DNA from: Nakamurella flavida
GTDB taxonomy: Bacteria; Actinomycetota; Actinomycetes; Mycobacteriales; Nakamurellaceae
Length of the DNA stretch: 64,000 bases
Assembly (NCBI RefSeq): GCF_030811475.1
Contig: NZ_JAUSQV010000001.1
Coordinates: 1,449,501-1,513,500, forward strand
Direction of reading: 5' to 3'
Part shown: one piece after another, positions 8,488 to 17,861 of the stretch
Layout: each line of letters begins with the position of its first letter
How positions within the stretch are numbered: the stretch's first letter is position 1
Notes under the pieces: generated by a model
The model's input: the letters and a program-made list of their open reading frames with translations, nothing else
The model's database searches: none
What the model was told of the DNA's origin: nothing
Made by a program: the position numbers and the translations under genes

Positions 8488-9582
8488 TCAGCTCAGCCAC
8501 TTGACCACCCGGATGATCCCCATGTCCGCCGCACGCCGGTGCGCCGACACCCCGGTGCGGCCGCGGATCTCCGCGGCGTTGTCGACGAAGTACCGGTAGG
8601 CCCGCACCAGCATCTGCGCGTTGGTGAGCGTCGGTCGCCAACCCAGCTCCCGCTTGATCGCCGTGGTGTCGAAGACGAAGTCCTGCGCGATCATCCGGTA
8701 CTGGTAGGGACCCAGCGGGGACAGCCGCAACCGGTGCGCCACCCGCATCGCGGGTACGGCGAGCCGGCGGGGCAGCGAGCCCACGCGCGAGGAGCTGCCC
8801 GCCGCGGCGATGACCTCGGCGTAGGCCTCCCGCAGGGTGGGCACGTCGTCCGAGCCGATGCCGAACACCGCGGTGGCGGGGTGGTCCAGGGCGGCCAGGA
8901 AGGCCGCGACGAGATCCCCGCCGGCGACGAACTGGTAGCGGTTGCTCCCGCCCCCCACCGTCCAGACCGTGCGGCCCTCCTGGACGAACTCGAAGAGGAT
9001 GGCGAGCAGCCCCAGCCGGCCGGCCTCGACGATCGTCGGACACCGCAGGACCACGGTGCGGAAGTCCCCGGCGTACTCGTCCAGCAGGATCCGCTCGCCG
9101 GCCAGCTTGGACCGCCCGTAGATCTCCACGGGGGCCGGCGCGTCCTGCTCGGTCACCGGTCGACCCAGACCCGTCCCCCACAGGCAGTTGCTGGAGGTGA
9201 AGACGACCTGCGCGATGCCGTGGTCGCGGGCGGTGCGGGCGACCACCCGGGTGCCGTCCACGTTGCTGCTCCACAGCTCGGCCCGATCGGACACGGCGTG
9301 GGCCAGCAGCGCGGCGACGTGGAAGACGGTGTGGAAGCCGTGCCGGGCGGCCAGGTCACCGAGCAGCCCCGCATCCCGGATGTCCCCGCGGATACAGCTC
9401 AACCGGGGGTGCACCCCGGGATTGGCGGCCACGTCGACGGAGACGACCCGGTGCCCGGCCGCGAGGAGCGCCTCCTGGAGCAGTTGCCCCAGGAAGCCCG
9501 CCCCGCCGGTGAGCAGGACGCGACGCGGCCCCGGCCCGGGCGGGCACGGGAGCGCGACGGCGTCCCCGTCCTGGCCGGTCAG
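8488..9582 (-). CDS. NAD-dependent epimerase/dehydratase, probable CTG start
   Basis: Extended short-chain dehydrogenase acting on a nucleotide sugar. The Rossmann motif '[11 protein letters not shown]' lies near residue 23, the catalytic region has '[11 protein letters not shown]' and the Y-x3-K motif 'YGRSKLAGE', and the C-terminal half has the substrate-binding '[23 protein letters not shown]' type loop. No ATG, GTG or TTG exists in frame between the end of the upstream flavoprotein gene and the Rossmann motif. A CTG overlaps the upstream TGA (CTGA) and has GAGGAG 8 nt before it, so a CTG start with translational coupling is the best fit, giving 364 residues. Pairing with the mutase-like flavoprotein suggests production of an activated sugar for the surface polymer. 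Confidence 0.82.
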   Translation of the reverse strand: MTGQDGDAVALPCPPGPGPRRVLLTGGAGFLGQLLQEALLAAGHRVVSVDVAANPGVHPRLSCIRGDIRDAGLLGDLAARHGFHTVFHVAALLAHAVSDRAELWSSNVDGTRVVARTARDHGIAQVVFTSSNCLWGTGLGRPVTEQDAPAPVEIYGRSKLAGERILLDEYAGDFRTVVLRCPTIVEAGRLGLLAILFEFVQEGRTVWTVGGGSNRYQFVAGGDLVAAFLAALDHPATAVFGIGSDDVPTLREAYAEVIAAAGSSSRVGSLPRRLAVPAMRVAHRLRLSPLGPYQYRMIAQDFVFDTTAIKRELGWRPTLTNAQMLVRAYRYFVDNAAEIRGRTGVSAHRRAADMGIIRVVKWLS

Positions 9583-11198
9583 ATGGTCTTCTCCTCGTGG
9601 TAGTCCTGCTCCACGTTGACCTCCCAGATGTTCTTCTTGTCCAGCCGGCCGGCCTGGACGTTCTCCACCGCGGCGATGGCGGTGAGCATCGAGTGGTCCT
9701 GGTTGTTGTACCGGTGCTGCCCGTTCCGGCCCAGCAGGAACAGGTTCTCGAACGAGTCGGTGAACTCGCGGACCTCGTCGAAGCGGGAGTAGGTGCCGAA
9801 GTACGCCGGGTAGGTCTTCTTGATGTGGATGACGGTGCTGTCCACCACGTCGGCCGGGTCGATCATCTTGATCTTGGCCAGCTCGGCGATGCCGAACGCC
9901 GCCATCTCGTCCTCGGGCTTGGTCCAGAGCTCGTCGCCCTCGTTGACGAAATACTCCATGCCCACCCAGACCTTGTCGTCCTGGCCGACCAGGTAGGGGC
10001 TCCAGTTGTTGAACACCTGCAGGCGTCCGACCTTCACGTCCGGCTCCTGGATGTAGATCCAGTTGTCCGGGACGATGTCGTTCTTCGTCGGCTTGTCGGT
10101 GGTGTTCTTGATGATGAGCTTGTCCAGCAGCAGGCCGACGGTGATGAAGTCGCGGTAGGGCAGGCCCTTCGCCACCTCCCGCACGTTGGCCGGGACGGGG
10201 GTGTCCCCGCCGTCGACCTCGAACGCGGAGATCAGCTCGTTGACCGGCATGGTCGAGAAGAAGTAGTCCCCGGTGACGAGTTCGATGGACCCCGAGGCGG
10301 TGTCGAGCACGTCGACGCCCACGATCCGGCCGGCCTCCGCGTGCAGCTTGGTGATCACCTTGTTCTTGTGCACCTCGCCGCCCTGCTCGATCACCTTGCG
10401 GGTGACGGTCTCCCACATCTGGCCGGGTCCGAGCTTGGGGTACAGGAAGTACTCGATGAGGCTGGTCTCGGTGCCCTTCTGGGCCAGGTCGGTCGACGGC
10501 TTGCGCTGGAACTTCTTCTTCACCGCGTGGGTGAGCGTCTTGGCCACCGACAGGCCCTTGACCCGCTGGGCGCCCCAGTCCGGGGCGATCTCCGAGCACG
10601 GCACGCCCCACACCTTCTCGGTGTAGTCCCGGAAGAAGGTGTTGTAGAGCTCCCGACCGAACCGGTTCACGTAGAAGTCCTCGAGGGACTTCTCGTCCTT
10701 GATCGGCCGGATGGTGGCCTTGATGTAGCTGAAGCCCATCTTGACCATCCGGGGCAGGCCCAGGTTCTTGATGGTGGTGGCCTCGAGGGTGATCGGGTAG
10801 TTGAAGAACTTGCCCCCGTAGAAGATCCGGGAGAGCCGACTGCGGACGAGCATGACCTCGTCGGTGGTCTCCGGGTCGACGCCGTCGGCGCCGCCGGTGA
10901 GCTCACGGGTCTTGCCCTGGTACTTCAGGGTGAAGGACTCGGAGGCCGAGTTCGTCGTCTTCTCCAGCGGCAGGATGCTGTTCCACCAGTCCATGACCGT
11001 GTCGGACTTGGAGAAGAAGCGGTGACCGCCGATGTCGATGCGGTTGCCGTTGTAGGTGACCGTCTTGGAGATGCCGCCGATGTCGTCCGAGGCCTCGAAG
11101 ACCACCGGGTGGACGTCGGTGGTCTTCAGCAACTCGAACGCGGTCGTCAGACCCGCCGGTCCGGCGCCGATGATGATCGCCGTCTTCTGCTGCGCCAT
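9579..11198 (-). CDS. NAD(P)/FAD-dependent oxidoreductase, UDP-galactopyranose mutase-like
   Basis: Flavoprotein of 539 residues. The N-terminal dinucleotide fold is '[19 protein letters not shown]' (residues 6-24), with the second glycine/acidic segment '[16 protein letters not shown]' and '[14 protein letters not shown]', a motif shared by UDP-galactopyranose mutases and protoporphyrinogen-oxidase-like enzymes. The FAD-closing C-terminal motif reads '[23 protein letters not shown]'. It is longer than classical Glf (about 390 residues), so substrate and reaction are uncertain; sugar ring contraction or another redox-neutral sugar rearrangement is inferred from context only. Its stop codon overlaps the CTG start of the downstream epimerase. 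Confidence 0.85.
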   Translation of the reverse strand: MAQQKTAIIIGAGPAGLTTAFELLKTTDVHPVVFEASDDIGGISKTVTYNGNRIDIGGHRFFSKSDTVMDWWNSILPLEKTTNSASESFTLKYQGKTRELTGGADGVDPETTDEVMLVRSRLSRIFYGGKFFNYPITLEATTIKNLGLPRMVKMGFSYIKATIRPIKDEKSLEDFYVNRFGRELYNTFFRDYTEKVWGVPCSEIAPDWGAQRVKGLSVAKTLTHAVKKKFQRKPSTDLAQKGTETSLIEYFLYPKLGPGQMWETVTRKVIEQGGEVHKNKVITKLHAEAGRIVGVDVLDTASGSIELVTGDYFFSTMPVNELISAFEVDGGDTPVPANVREVAKGLPYRDFITVGLLLDKLIIKNTTDKPTKNDIVPDNWIYIQEPDVKVGRLQVFNNWSPYLVGQDDKVWVGMEYFVNEGDELWTKPEDEMAAFGIAELAKIKMIDPADVVDSTVIHIKKTYPAYFGTYSRFDEVREFTDSFENLFLLGRNGQHRYNNQDHSMLTAIAAVENVQAGRLDKKNIWEVNVEQDYHEEKTI

Positions 11199-11448
11199 GC
11201 CATTCCTCCGCGTGTACCGATGTGCCGATCCGTGACGCCCGGGCGTTCCGGGGTCAGCGTGGGCCCGATGCGGACCCGCTGCCCGGGTGCGTCCACCGGC
11301 CCGGCGACGACCCTGATGATGTCAGCCTGCCCCGAGGCGGCCCCGACGGCGCGCCCGACCGTGCCGGCACCCCGGGCAGGACGCCGTCCCGGCCGCGGGG
11401 TGCATCGCGTGTGGTCGGGACGACACCCACCGGCGCCGGCGACCCGGG

Positions 11449-13083
11449 TCAGTACAGCCGCAGGTAGAGCGTGATCATGCCGCCCAGCGAGACCAGGACG
11501 ACGGACGCCAGCAGCAGACCACGGGCGAACACCGGTCGGCGGAGCCGGTTCCCGGCGACCGACAGCATGAGCAGCAGCAGCGAGGGCAGCAGGTAGCGAC
11601 CCTGCAGGCCCCACACGACGACGGCCCGCGGGTCGCTGAACCCGACGTAGACGGCGGCCGCCACGACGGCCGCGACCCCCACCGCGACCAGGCCCATCAG
11701 CACCCGGGTGGGGACCGGCAGCAGCGAGCCCGACGCACCGGCGCGGACCGGGCCACGGAGCCTGAGCTCCCGGGGGTCCGCCGTGACGACCGACAGGGTC
11801 AGGGCGGCGGCCGCGACGAGCACCCAGGCGGTGGGCAGCGGGGCGGTCAGCCAGATCTGGTTGCCGAACATCGAGCTGTAGAGATTGCCGTCGAGCTCGG
11901 TGAAGAAGGTGCGGTAGAGCACCGCGAGGAACGCGACCGGGTCGCCCAGCACGTACGAGACCTGCGCGCGGAGATCCGCGGCGGGGTTCAGGCTGATGTT
12001 GGCCGACGAGGTGGCCACCGACCAGAGCAGTGCGGGTACCAGCGACGCCACCACGGCCACGACCGCGGCGACCCACCGACGGGACACCGGGCCGGGCCAG
12101 CCGCGGCGCATCGGTACCGCGAGGGCCAGCACGGCCAGACCGGCGTACGGGATCTTGGTGAGGGCCAGGCCGGCGGCCAGCACGACGAACACGACCCAGT
12201 GCCGGACCGTCGGGGGCCGTGGCCCGGTGGCCATCCGCAACACCCACGCCACCGTCAACAGAGCCAGGGCGAGCACGGCGGCGTCCGCTCCGAAGGCGGC
12301 GGACTGGGAGACGGTGGCCGGCAGCAGACCGAGGGTGGCCACCGCCCACTTGCCGGCCGGGGTCAACCGGATGGCGAAGAACCCGGCCGCCGCCACGGCG
12401 AGCAGACCCAGGATCCGGCCGAGGATCGCGACGGCGGAGAAGGACAGCCCCAGGACCTGACCGATCCAGAACGCCGGGATCTGGGGCAGATAGGCCACCG
12501 GCGAGTAGATGGCGGTGTTGCGGAAGTCCACGTAACCCACCGGGGAGTACGAGGCCGAACCCAGGGCCGAGTCGTCCTGCACCACGGCGGCGGTGACCGT
12601 CGGATCCAGCACGACGCCCTTCAGCACGCCGGTGAGCGACAGGGTCTCGACCAGTTCGTCCGGGACCTCGCCGCCGGCGCTGGGCCGGCCGTCGTTCCCG
12701 GTCCGCACCTCGGGGAGGATCTGGCCGGTGGCGATCTCCTCGGCCCGGAACAGGTGGGCGGGCTCGTCGCTGTTCCAGCCCACCGGGACGATCGCGACGT
12801 AGAACGCTCCCACCAGCAGGAACAGCGGCAGGAACACCCACTCGGGCCGGAGCATCCGCACCCGCCGGGGGCGTCGCACGAACTGGTCGTGGGGGCCGGG
12901 AGCGGTGGCCGGCATCCGGGCGGCGGCACCCGTCCCGGCCGGGCCCGCCGGAACTGCCGGTGCTGTGGCGTCTCCGGCCGGATGGGCCCCGCCCGCCGGC
13001 TCGGGGTCGGGTCGCTCGGTTCCCCCGCCCGCGGACGAGGAGCCCGCCCCGGACGGTGGGAACGGGGACGGGCTGCCGGTCAT
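11449..13083 (-). CDS. DUF2142 polytopic membrane protein
   Basis: About 544 residues with roughly a dozen hydrophobic segments after a Pro/Gly/Ala-rich cytoplasmic head of about 65 residues. The first membrane segment is followed by 'PVGWNSDEPAHLFRAEEIATGQ', the luminal acidic loop typical of DUF2142 proteins, which share topology with GT-C glycosyltransferases using polyprenyl-phosphate sugars. Later segments include 'RWVAAVVAVVASLVPALLW' and a terminal 'LLLASVVLVSLGGMITLYL'. The ATG is preceded by AGGTG; a GTG two codons earlier is an alternative. It probably adds sugars outside the membrane, an inference from fold and from neighbouring polysaccharide genes. Confidence 0.82.
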   Translation of the reverse strand: MTGSPSPFPPSGAGSSSAGGGTERPDPEPAGGAHPAGDATAPAVPAGPAGTGAAARMPATAPGPHDQFVRRPRRVRMLRPEWVFLPLFLLVGAFYVAIVPVGWNSDEPAHLFRAEEIATGQILPEVRTGNDGRPSAGGEVPDELVETLSLTGVLKGVVLDPTVTAAVVQDDSALGSASYSPVGYVDFRNTAIYSPVAYLPQIPAFWIGQVLGLSFSAVAILGRILGLLAVAAAGFFAIRLTPAGKWAVATLGLLPATVSQSAAFGADAAVLALALLTVAWVLRMATGPRPPTVRHWVVFVVLAAGLALTKIPYAGLAVLALAVPMRRGWPGPVSRRWVAAVVAVVASLVPALLWSVATSSANISLNPAADLRAQVSYVLGDPVAFLAVLYRTFFTELDGNLYSSMFGNQIWLTAPLPTAWVLVAAAALTLSVVTADPRELRLRGPVRAGASGSLLPVPTRVLMGLVAVGVAAVVAAAVYVGFSDPRAVVVWGLQGRYLLPSLLLLMLSVAGNRLRRPVFARGLLLASVVLVSLGGMITLYLRLY

Positions 13084-13173
13084 GATCACCTGTTCTGCTC
13101 CGGCGGCCGCTCGTGGTCTGCGGACGTCCACGGGGGCCGTGTGGGAAACGCCCGGAGTGTAGCCAGTGGGACG

Positions 13174-13219
13174 CCGATGGCCGCGGGTGCGCGTGTCGAC
13201 GCGCGCCCGCGGCCATCGG
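13174..13219 (-). terminator. 46-bp stem-loop after the CAP-domain gene
   Basis: Inverted repeat with about 21-bp arms beginning CCGATGGCCGCGGG, a single T/C difference (G-U pair in RNA) and a short TCGA-centred loop. It starts 17 nt past the CAP gene stop and is by far the longest hairpin in the window. Downstream on the minus strand a TACACT hexamer (13156-13161) may be the -10 of the DUF2142 gene, so the hairpin also insulates that promoter. Confidence 0.7.
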
Positions 13220-13236
13220 CCGTCACCTCGGCCGGG

Positions 13237-14835
13237 TCAGGGGACGACCAGATCCCGGCAGCCCAGCGAGACGTTGCCGGTGCCACCGACCGTGGGCACG
13301 GCGTAGGCGCACACCTGCTGGCGTCCGCTGCCGTTGGTCGGGACGGTGATCGCGTACCCGTGGTTGTTGCCGTACCCGGGGAAGGCGCCCCCGACGTCCG
13401 CCCGCGGGTTGCCGGCCGACCCGGCGTACCCCCGGCTGGTGGAGCTGGTCACGTAGACGTGCACGGGGACCTGCTCGCCGGGACGGGTCGGGTTCAGGGC
13501 CCAGCCGGCGGCGACGATCTTCCCGTTCTCCTGCCAGACCGCGTCCAGCGACCCGAAGGCATTGCGCACCTGGACGGTGCTGCACCCGAACTGCGGGTTG
13601 CCGCCCTGGTTCTGGTTGATCGCGTACACGCACACCTGGTTGGCGCCCTCGCCCATGGTCGGCACGGTGGCGGTGAAGCCGGTGGTCGGGCTGGCCCACG
13701 GCACGGCCCGCTGGACGTCGGCCCGGGCTCCGGTGGTCCGGGTGCTGATCCCCTTGGTGCCCTGCGGCCCCGTCACGTAGACGTGCACCTCGGTGCTCCC
13801 CGTGCGCACGGCCGGGTCCGCGGCCCAGCCGGCGACCTGCAGGGTTCCCGGCGCCGAGGCTGCGGCCAGGTCGAGGGAACCGGTCGGTCCGGCCACGTCG
13901 ACGTCCTTGCAGCCCAACGACGGGTTCACGGTGCCCGCGCCCTGGTTGATGGCATAGACGCAGACCGAGTGGCGTCCGGTACCGACCAGGGAGACGGTCC
14001 CGGAGAAGCCGTGCCGGTCGCCTGCACCGGGGTAGACCGAGGCCACGTCACCACGCTGCGCGTCGGCGGTGATGCGCACCCCGACGCGGGTGCCGTCCGG
14101 ACGCTGGTCGTAGATGTCCACGTTGAGCGGCGAGGTGAGGCGGTCGCGATCCAGGGTCCAGCCCTGGACGGTGTAGGCGATGCCGTCCAGCGAACCGGCG
14201 TCCCACGATCCCGCCGGGACCGGATCGACCGCGGGCGTGGTGGGCGCGGGGTTGGTGGTGCTGCCGCCGCCCGTGGAGTCGACCTTGTCGGTGAAGGTCA
14301 TCGTGTTGTAGTCGCTGCCGTTGCCGCCGCTGACCGTGCCCACCCCGACGAAGCGGAAGGCGGGGTTCATGATGTTGGCGCGGTGACCGGGCGAGTTCAT
14401 GTAGCTGGTGAAGATGTCCTGCGCGGAATAGGCCCCCGACGTCCAGGACGCGACGTTCTCCGCCCAGGAGGTCCGGCTGGCCGCGCCGTAGTTCGGCAGC
14501 TGCGTCCAGGCGTCGGGGTTGTGCTTGAGCACGTACCCCGTCTTCCCGTCGGCCATCGTCGTCGACCAGTCGACGGACAGCTGGGTCAGGCCGGCCGCGG
14601 CGGACACGGCCGACAGACCAGCCTGCGTCCGGGCGCCGTTGATGAGCCCCACCATCTGCTGGTCGAACGCCGTCTGCGGCGCTTCCTGGGCGGCCGGCGC
14701 GGCGGCCACCGCGGCGGGGACGGGCGGGGCGGCCTGCGCGACCTGGCCGAGGGAACCGGCGAGCAGGCACAACGCGGTGGCCGCGGTCAGCGTGGCCGTG
14801 GCGCGGGCCTGGACCCAACGACGGGGACGGGACAT
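13237..14835 (-). CDS. Secreted CAP-domain (SCP/PR-1-like) protein with three C-terminal repeats
   Basis: A 532-residue exported protein. Residues 1-35 form a signal peptide (basic start, 'TLTAATALCLLAGSL' core, 'AQA' cleavage site). A CAP domain covers about residues 55-200: 'MVGLINGARTQAGLS', 'SWAENVASW', 'FTSYMNSPGHRANIMNPAFRFVGVG'. After a Pro-rich linker, three roughly 100-residue repeats fill the rest; each begins 'SLD', has a 'GW' near its middle, an 'RADV..' or similar segment, and ends with a 'VCVYAINQ' or 'VCAYAV' strand and 'GC', giving a conserved cysteine pair per repeat. The function of CAP proteins in bacteria is poorly defined; wall attachment by the repeats is inferred. Confidence 0.88.
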   Translation of the reverse strand: MSRPRRWVQARATATLTAATALCLLAGSLGQVAQAAPPVPAAVAAAPAAQEAPQTAFDQQMVGLINGARTQAGLSAVSAAAGLTQLSVDWSTTMADGKTGYVLKHNPDAWTQLPNYGAASRTSWAENVASWTSGAYSAQDIFTSYMNSPGHRANIMNPAFRFVGVGTVSGGNGSDYNTMTFTDKVDSTGGGSTTNPAPTTPAVDPVPAGSWDAGSLDGIAYTVQGWTLDRDRLTSPLNVDIYDQRPDGTRVGVRITADAQRGDVASVYPGAGDRHGFSGTVSLVGTGRHSVCVYAINQGAGTVNPSLGCKDVDVAGPTGSLDLAAASAPGTLQVAGWAADPAVRTGSTEVHVYVTGPQGTKGISTRTTGARADVQRAVPWASPTTGFTATVPTMGEGANQVCVYAINQNQGGNPQFGCSTVQVRNAFGSLDAVWQENGKIVAAGWALNPTRPGEQVPVHVYVTSSTSRGYAGSAGNPRADVGGAFPGYGNNHGYAITVPTNGSGRQQVCAYAVPTVGGTGNVSLGCRDLVVP

Positions 14836-14975
14836 GGGGACTCCTCGGGGGCAGCCGAACGGGAGACGACGCACAACAGGACCGGCCCCGGTGGGGCCGA
14901 CGACGGCCGTCCCGGCCCGGGCCACCGACCCCGCACCGGCATGGCCGGACGTGACGCACTCAGGCGGTCACGACA

Positions 14976-15024
14976 CCGGCGGACTCGCCGGCTGATATCA
15001 CCGAAAGTAGCCCAATTCGGACAA
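14976..15024 (-). promoter_or_regulatory. Candidate promoter and palindrome upstream of the CAP gene
   Basis: Minus-strand TTGTCC (-35, 15019-15024), an 18-bp spacer and TGATAT (-10, 14995-15000) in a locally AT-richer stretch. Three bases past the -10 lies the perfect palindrome CCGGCGGACTCGCCGG (14976-14991), well placed to be an operator or a transcript-start hairpin. The leader to the ATG would be about 150 nt and contains a second stem (GGCCCC / GGGGCC, 14884-14898). Confidence 0.45.
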
Positions 15025-15442
15025 TAGCCGCCCGACCCCGCCCGGTGAACCCTTCGTTCCCAGGAGTGAATCGACCGAGGGTGACCTGCGTGTTTCGCGG
15101 ACGGAACGAACGGGTGGGGATCTCGCCGGCTCCGGCACGAGAATCACTCCGCGTCACCGGCAGCGGATGCAGAGGCGGGGATCGAGGCCCGGACGGGGCC
15201 TTCCGGCGTCGATCGGACCGGCCGGGAGTTCCTCACCGACAGCGATGTGCCGCTCCGGGCGTGCGCTCGGCCGCCCGCCGGACCGGCGGGCATGCGGGAA
15301 GGGCGGAGCCGTGCGCACCGTGCTGGACGGCGGATGACTGGACGGGGGCCGGAACGGGGCGGGGCGTTGAGGGCGGATCGCACGACGCGGGGCGGCAGCC
15401 GGGCCCCGGAGTCCGATGGGTCGGCCGACGCCGAGCGTGGGA
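15025..15442. other. Non-coding stretch between rmlD and the CAP gene
   Basis: No supportable gene, RNA or clear repeat. Open frames here have no start signal and no recognisable protein sequence. The part nearest the CAP promoter is less GC-rich and may hold upstream promoter elements. Confidence 0.5.
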
Positions 15443-15464
15443 GCGCCCCGGCCGCCCGGGGCGC
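15443..15464 (-). terminator. Perfect hairpin after rmlD
   Basis: A 9-bp perfect stem (GCGCCCCGG / CCGGGGCGC) with a 4-nt loop begins 4 nt past the rmlD stop codon. It ends the rmlB-rmlD transcription unit. Confidence 0.7.
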
Positions 15465-15468
15465 CGGA

Positions 15469-16410
15469 TCAGGCGGGGCGGAAGGCGGCGGGGTGCTCGG
15501 CGAGCGCGACCGACAGGGCGGCGTCCCAGGGCCGCAGCGGGGTGAGGCCGGCCGCGGTCCACGCCGCGGGCGAGAGCACCGAGTAGGCGGGGCGGTGCGC
15601 CTTCTGCGGGTAGTCGGCCGAGGCGATCGCGCCCACCCGGGTCGGGTCGGCGCCGAGCTCGGCGAACACGGCACGGGCGAACCCGCACCAGGTGGTGTGA
15701 CCGCCGCCGGTCAGGTGAAGCACGCCGCCGGGGACGGTGCCGGCCGGGCGGGTGGCCAGCTCCAGCAGGCCGGCGGCCAGGTCCGCGGAGTAGGTCGGGC
15801 TGCCGACCTGGTCGTCGACCACGGAGATGTTCGGCCGGGCGGCCTCGAGCCTGGCCATCGTCTTGACGAAGTTGTTGCCGGCCGCGCCGTACACCCACGC
15901 GGTGCGGACCACGTGGGCGTCGGGGTGGGCGGCCAGCACGGCCTTCTCCCCGGCCAGCTTGGACGCGCCGTAGACGCTGCGCGGCCCGGTCGGGGCGTCG
16001 ACCTCGTACGGCGTCGTGGCATCGCCCGGGAAGACGTAGTCGGTCGACACGTGCACCAGGCCCAGGCCGCGGGCGGCCGCCGATCGGGCCAGGTTCGCCG
16101 AACCCGTCTCGTTGACCCGGTAGGCCCGCTCGCTGTCGTCCTCCGCGTTGTCCACCGCGGTGTAGGCGGCCGCGTTGACGACCACCCCGCGGCCGCCGGC
16201 CGGCAGCCCGTCGGCGAAGGCGCCCAGGGCCGCGTCCACCGCGGCGGCGTCGGTGATGTCCAGATCGGCGGACCCGAAGGCGACCACCGCCAGGCCCGCG
16301 CCGGACGCCTGCAGCACCAGATCGGAACCGAGCTGCCCACGGGCCCCGGTGACGAGCAGGGACACCGGGGCGGAGCCGGCGGACGGGCTGGACGGGGCGG
16401 GCACCGACAC
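15469..16410 (-). CDS. rmlD: dTDP-4-dehydrorhamnose reductase
   Basis: Last step of dTDP-L-rhamnose synthesis: NADPH-dependent reduction of dTDP-4-keto-L-rhamnose. The protein has the RmlD Rossmann motif 'LLVTGARGQLGSDLV' near residue 18, 'VVNAAAYTAVDNAE', 'HVSTDYVFPGD' and the catalytic Y-x3-K 'VYGASKLAGEKAV'. The C-terminus has the family motif 'HRPAYSVLS'. The chosen GTG gives 313 residues and has AGGAG 9 nt upstream; family length is about 290-305. It follows rmlB after 59 bp. In mycobacteria rhamnose links arabinogalactan to peptidoglycan, so the pair is probably essential. Confidence 0.95.
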   Translation of the reverse strand: MSVPAPSSPSAGSAPVSLLVTGARGQLGSDLVLQASGAGLAVVAFGSADLDITDAAAVDAALGAFADGLPAGGRGVVVNAAAYTAVDNAEDDSERAYRVNETGSANLARSAAARGLGLVHVSTDYVFPGDATTPYEVDAPTGPRSVYGASKLAGEKAVLAAHPDAHVVRTAWVYGAAGNNFVKTMARLEAARPNISVVDDQVGSPTYSADLAAGLLELATRPAGTVPGGVLHLTGGGHTTWCGFARAVFAELGADPTRVGAIASADYPQKAHRPAYSVLSPAAWTAAGLTPLRPWDAALSVALAEHPAAFRPA

Positions 16411-16469
16411 GGTGGGGATCTCCTGGGTGACTCGACGGGACGGGCGACCGGGCCGGGGCCCGGGGTGGA

Positions 16470-17465
16470 TCAGCGGTCGATGACGGACCGCGCCTTGAGC
16501 GGCTCCCACCAGTCGCGGTTGTCGCGGTACCAGGCCACCGTCTCGGCCAGGCCCTGCTCGAACGTCACCCGGGGGCTGTACCCGAGCTCGGCGTTGATCT
16601 TCGAGATGTCGACGGAGTACCGCTGGTCGTGCGCGGCGCCGCGGGGGTCGACGATCCGCTCGATGAACGACTCGTCGCGGCCGGTGGCCTCGAGCAGCTT
16701 CTCGGTCAGCTCCACGTTGGTCAGCTCGGTGCCGCCGCCGATGTTGTAGACCTCTCCGGCACGGCCCTCGGCCAGCACCAGCGCGATGCCGCGGCAGTGG
16801 TCGTCCACGTGCAGCCAGTCGCGGATCTGCCCGCCCTTGCCGTACAGCGGCACGGTCAGCCCGTCCATCAGGTTCGTCACGAACAGCGGGATGACCTTCT
16901 CCGGGAACTGGTACGGCCCGTAGTTGTTCGAGCACCGGGTGATGGCCACCGGCAGGTTGTGGGTCTTGGCGTAGGCGCGGGCGATCAGGTCCGAGGACGC
17001 CTTGGACGCCGAGTACGGCGAGTTCGGCCGCAGCGGGAACTCCTCGTCCCACGAGCCCTCGTCGATCGACCCGTAGACCTCGTCGGTCGAGACGTGCACG
17101 AACTTGGTGAGCTTGGTGTCCATCGCGGCCTGCAGCAACGTCTGGGTGCCCAGCACGTTGGTCAGCACGAAGTCCGCGCCACCCAGGATCGAGCGGTCGA
17201 CGTGCGACTCCGCGGCGAAGTGGACGACGGAATCGGCCTTGCCGACGAGTTCACGGGCCAGCTCGGCGTCGCAGATGTCGCCCTGGACGAAGGTGTAGCG
17301 GTCGTCCTCGGCGACCGGCTGCAGGTTGGCCAGGTTGCCGGCGTAGGTCAGCTTGTCCAGCACGGTGACCTCGGCGCCCTCCAGCCCGGGGTACTGATCG
17401 GCCAGGACGTTGCGGACGAAGGCCGAACCGATGAAGCCGGCGCCGCCGGTCACGAGAATGCGCAT
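16470..17465 (-). CDS. rmlB: dTDP-glucose 4,6-dehydratase
   Basis: Converts dTDP-glucose to dTDP-4-keto-6-deoxyglucose using tightly bound NAD+. At 331 residues it is full length: 'ILVTGGAGFIGSAFVRNV' at the N-terminus, 'HFAAESHVDRSI', the catalytic 'VSTDEVYG' triad segment, Y-x3-K in 'SPYSASKASSDLIARAY', and the nucleotide-binding 'NNYGPYQFPEKVIPLF' and 'GQIRDWLHVDDHC'. It heads a two-gene unit with rmlD; rmlA and rmlC are not in the window. The gene is divergent from the LCP gene, which consumes rhamnose-containing linkage units in related bacteria. Confidence 0.97.
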   Translation of the reverse strand: MRILVTGGAGFIGSAFVRNVLADQYPGLEGAEVTVLDKLTYAGNLANLQPVAEDDRYTFVQGDICDAELARELVGKADSVVHFAAESHVDRSILGGADFVLTNVLGTQTLLQAAMDTKLTKFVHVSTDEVYGSIDEGSWDEEFPLRPNSPYSASKASSDLIARAYAKTHNLPVAITRCSNNYGPYQFPEKVIPLFVTNLMDGLTVPLYGKGGQIRDWLHVDDHCRGIALVLAEGRAGEVYNIGGGTELTNVELTEKLLEATGRDESFIERIVDPRGAAHDQRYSVDISKINAELGYSPRVTFEQGLAETVAWYRDNRDWWEPLKARSVIDR

Positions 17466-17861
17466 GGTCGGTCATTGTGCCGTACCGCTGCCGAACACTC
17501 CGCCCGGTCGCGGACACCCGGCGCGGCGCTCGGCGCCTCCCCGCATCGGCCGGACCGCCTGGCTAACGTGGGCCGCGACCGGACGAACCGGTCGACCGAC
17601 GGCGCCGGGGCCGGCCGGACGGTCCCGCTGCGCGGTCGTCGGGAGCGCCCGTCGGCGGTCCCGGGCACGAGGTGCGGCGGGGTGTGTCGGACCGTGGCAG
17701 GACCCGGGGAGCAACCCGGCCCCCGACGGGACGTCCTTCCGCAGTGGGCCCCGTCCGACCGGTGGCCCCGTCCCCCGGTGGTCACGCCCGGGAGGTCACA
17801 CCGACCCACCGGTCCCGAACGGGGCCGGCCACCAGGACGAGAACGCTGCGGAGGCGACACC
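17466..17861. other. Divergent intergenic region rmlB / LCP gene
   Basis: About 400 bp without a supportable gene. A CACAAT hexamer lies 4 nt before the rmlB ATG, and a TAACGT hexamer (17564-17569, plus strand) could be a -10 for the LCP gene, implying a leader of almost 290 nt. Neither has a good -35. Confidence 0.35.

Noticed and set aside
14836-14994. Riboswitch (c-di-AMP ydaO type) in the long leader of the CAP gene
   Set aside because: The leader is about 150 nt and has stems, but I cannot match the conserved ydaO sequence blocks.
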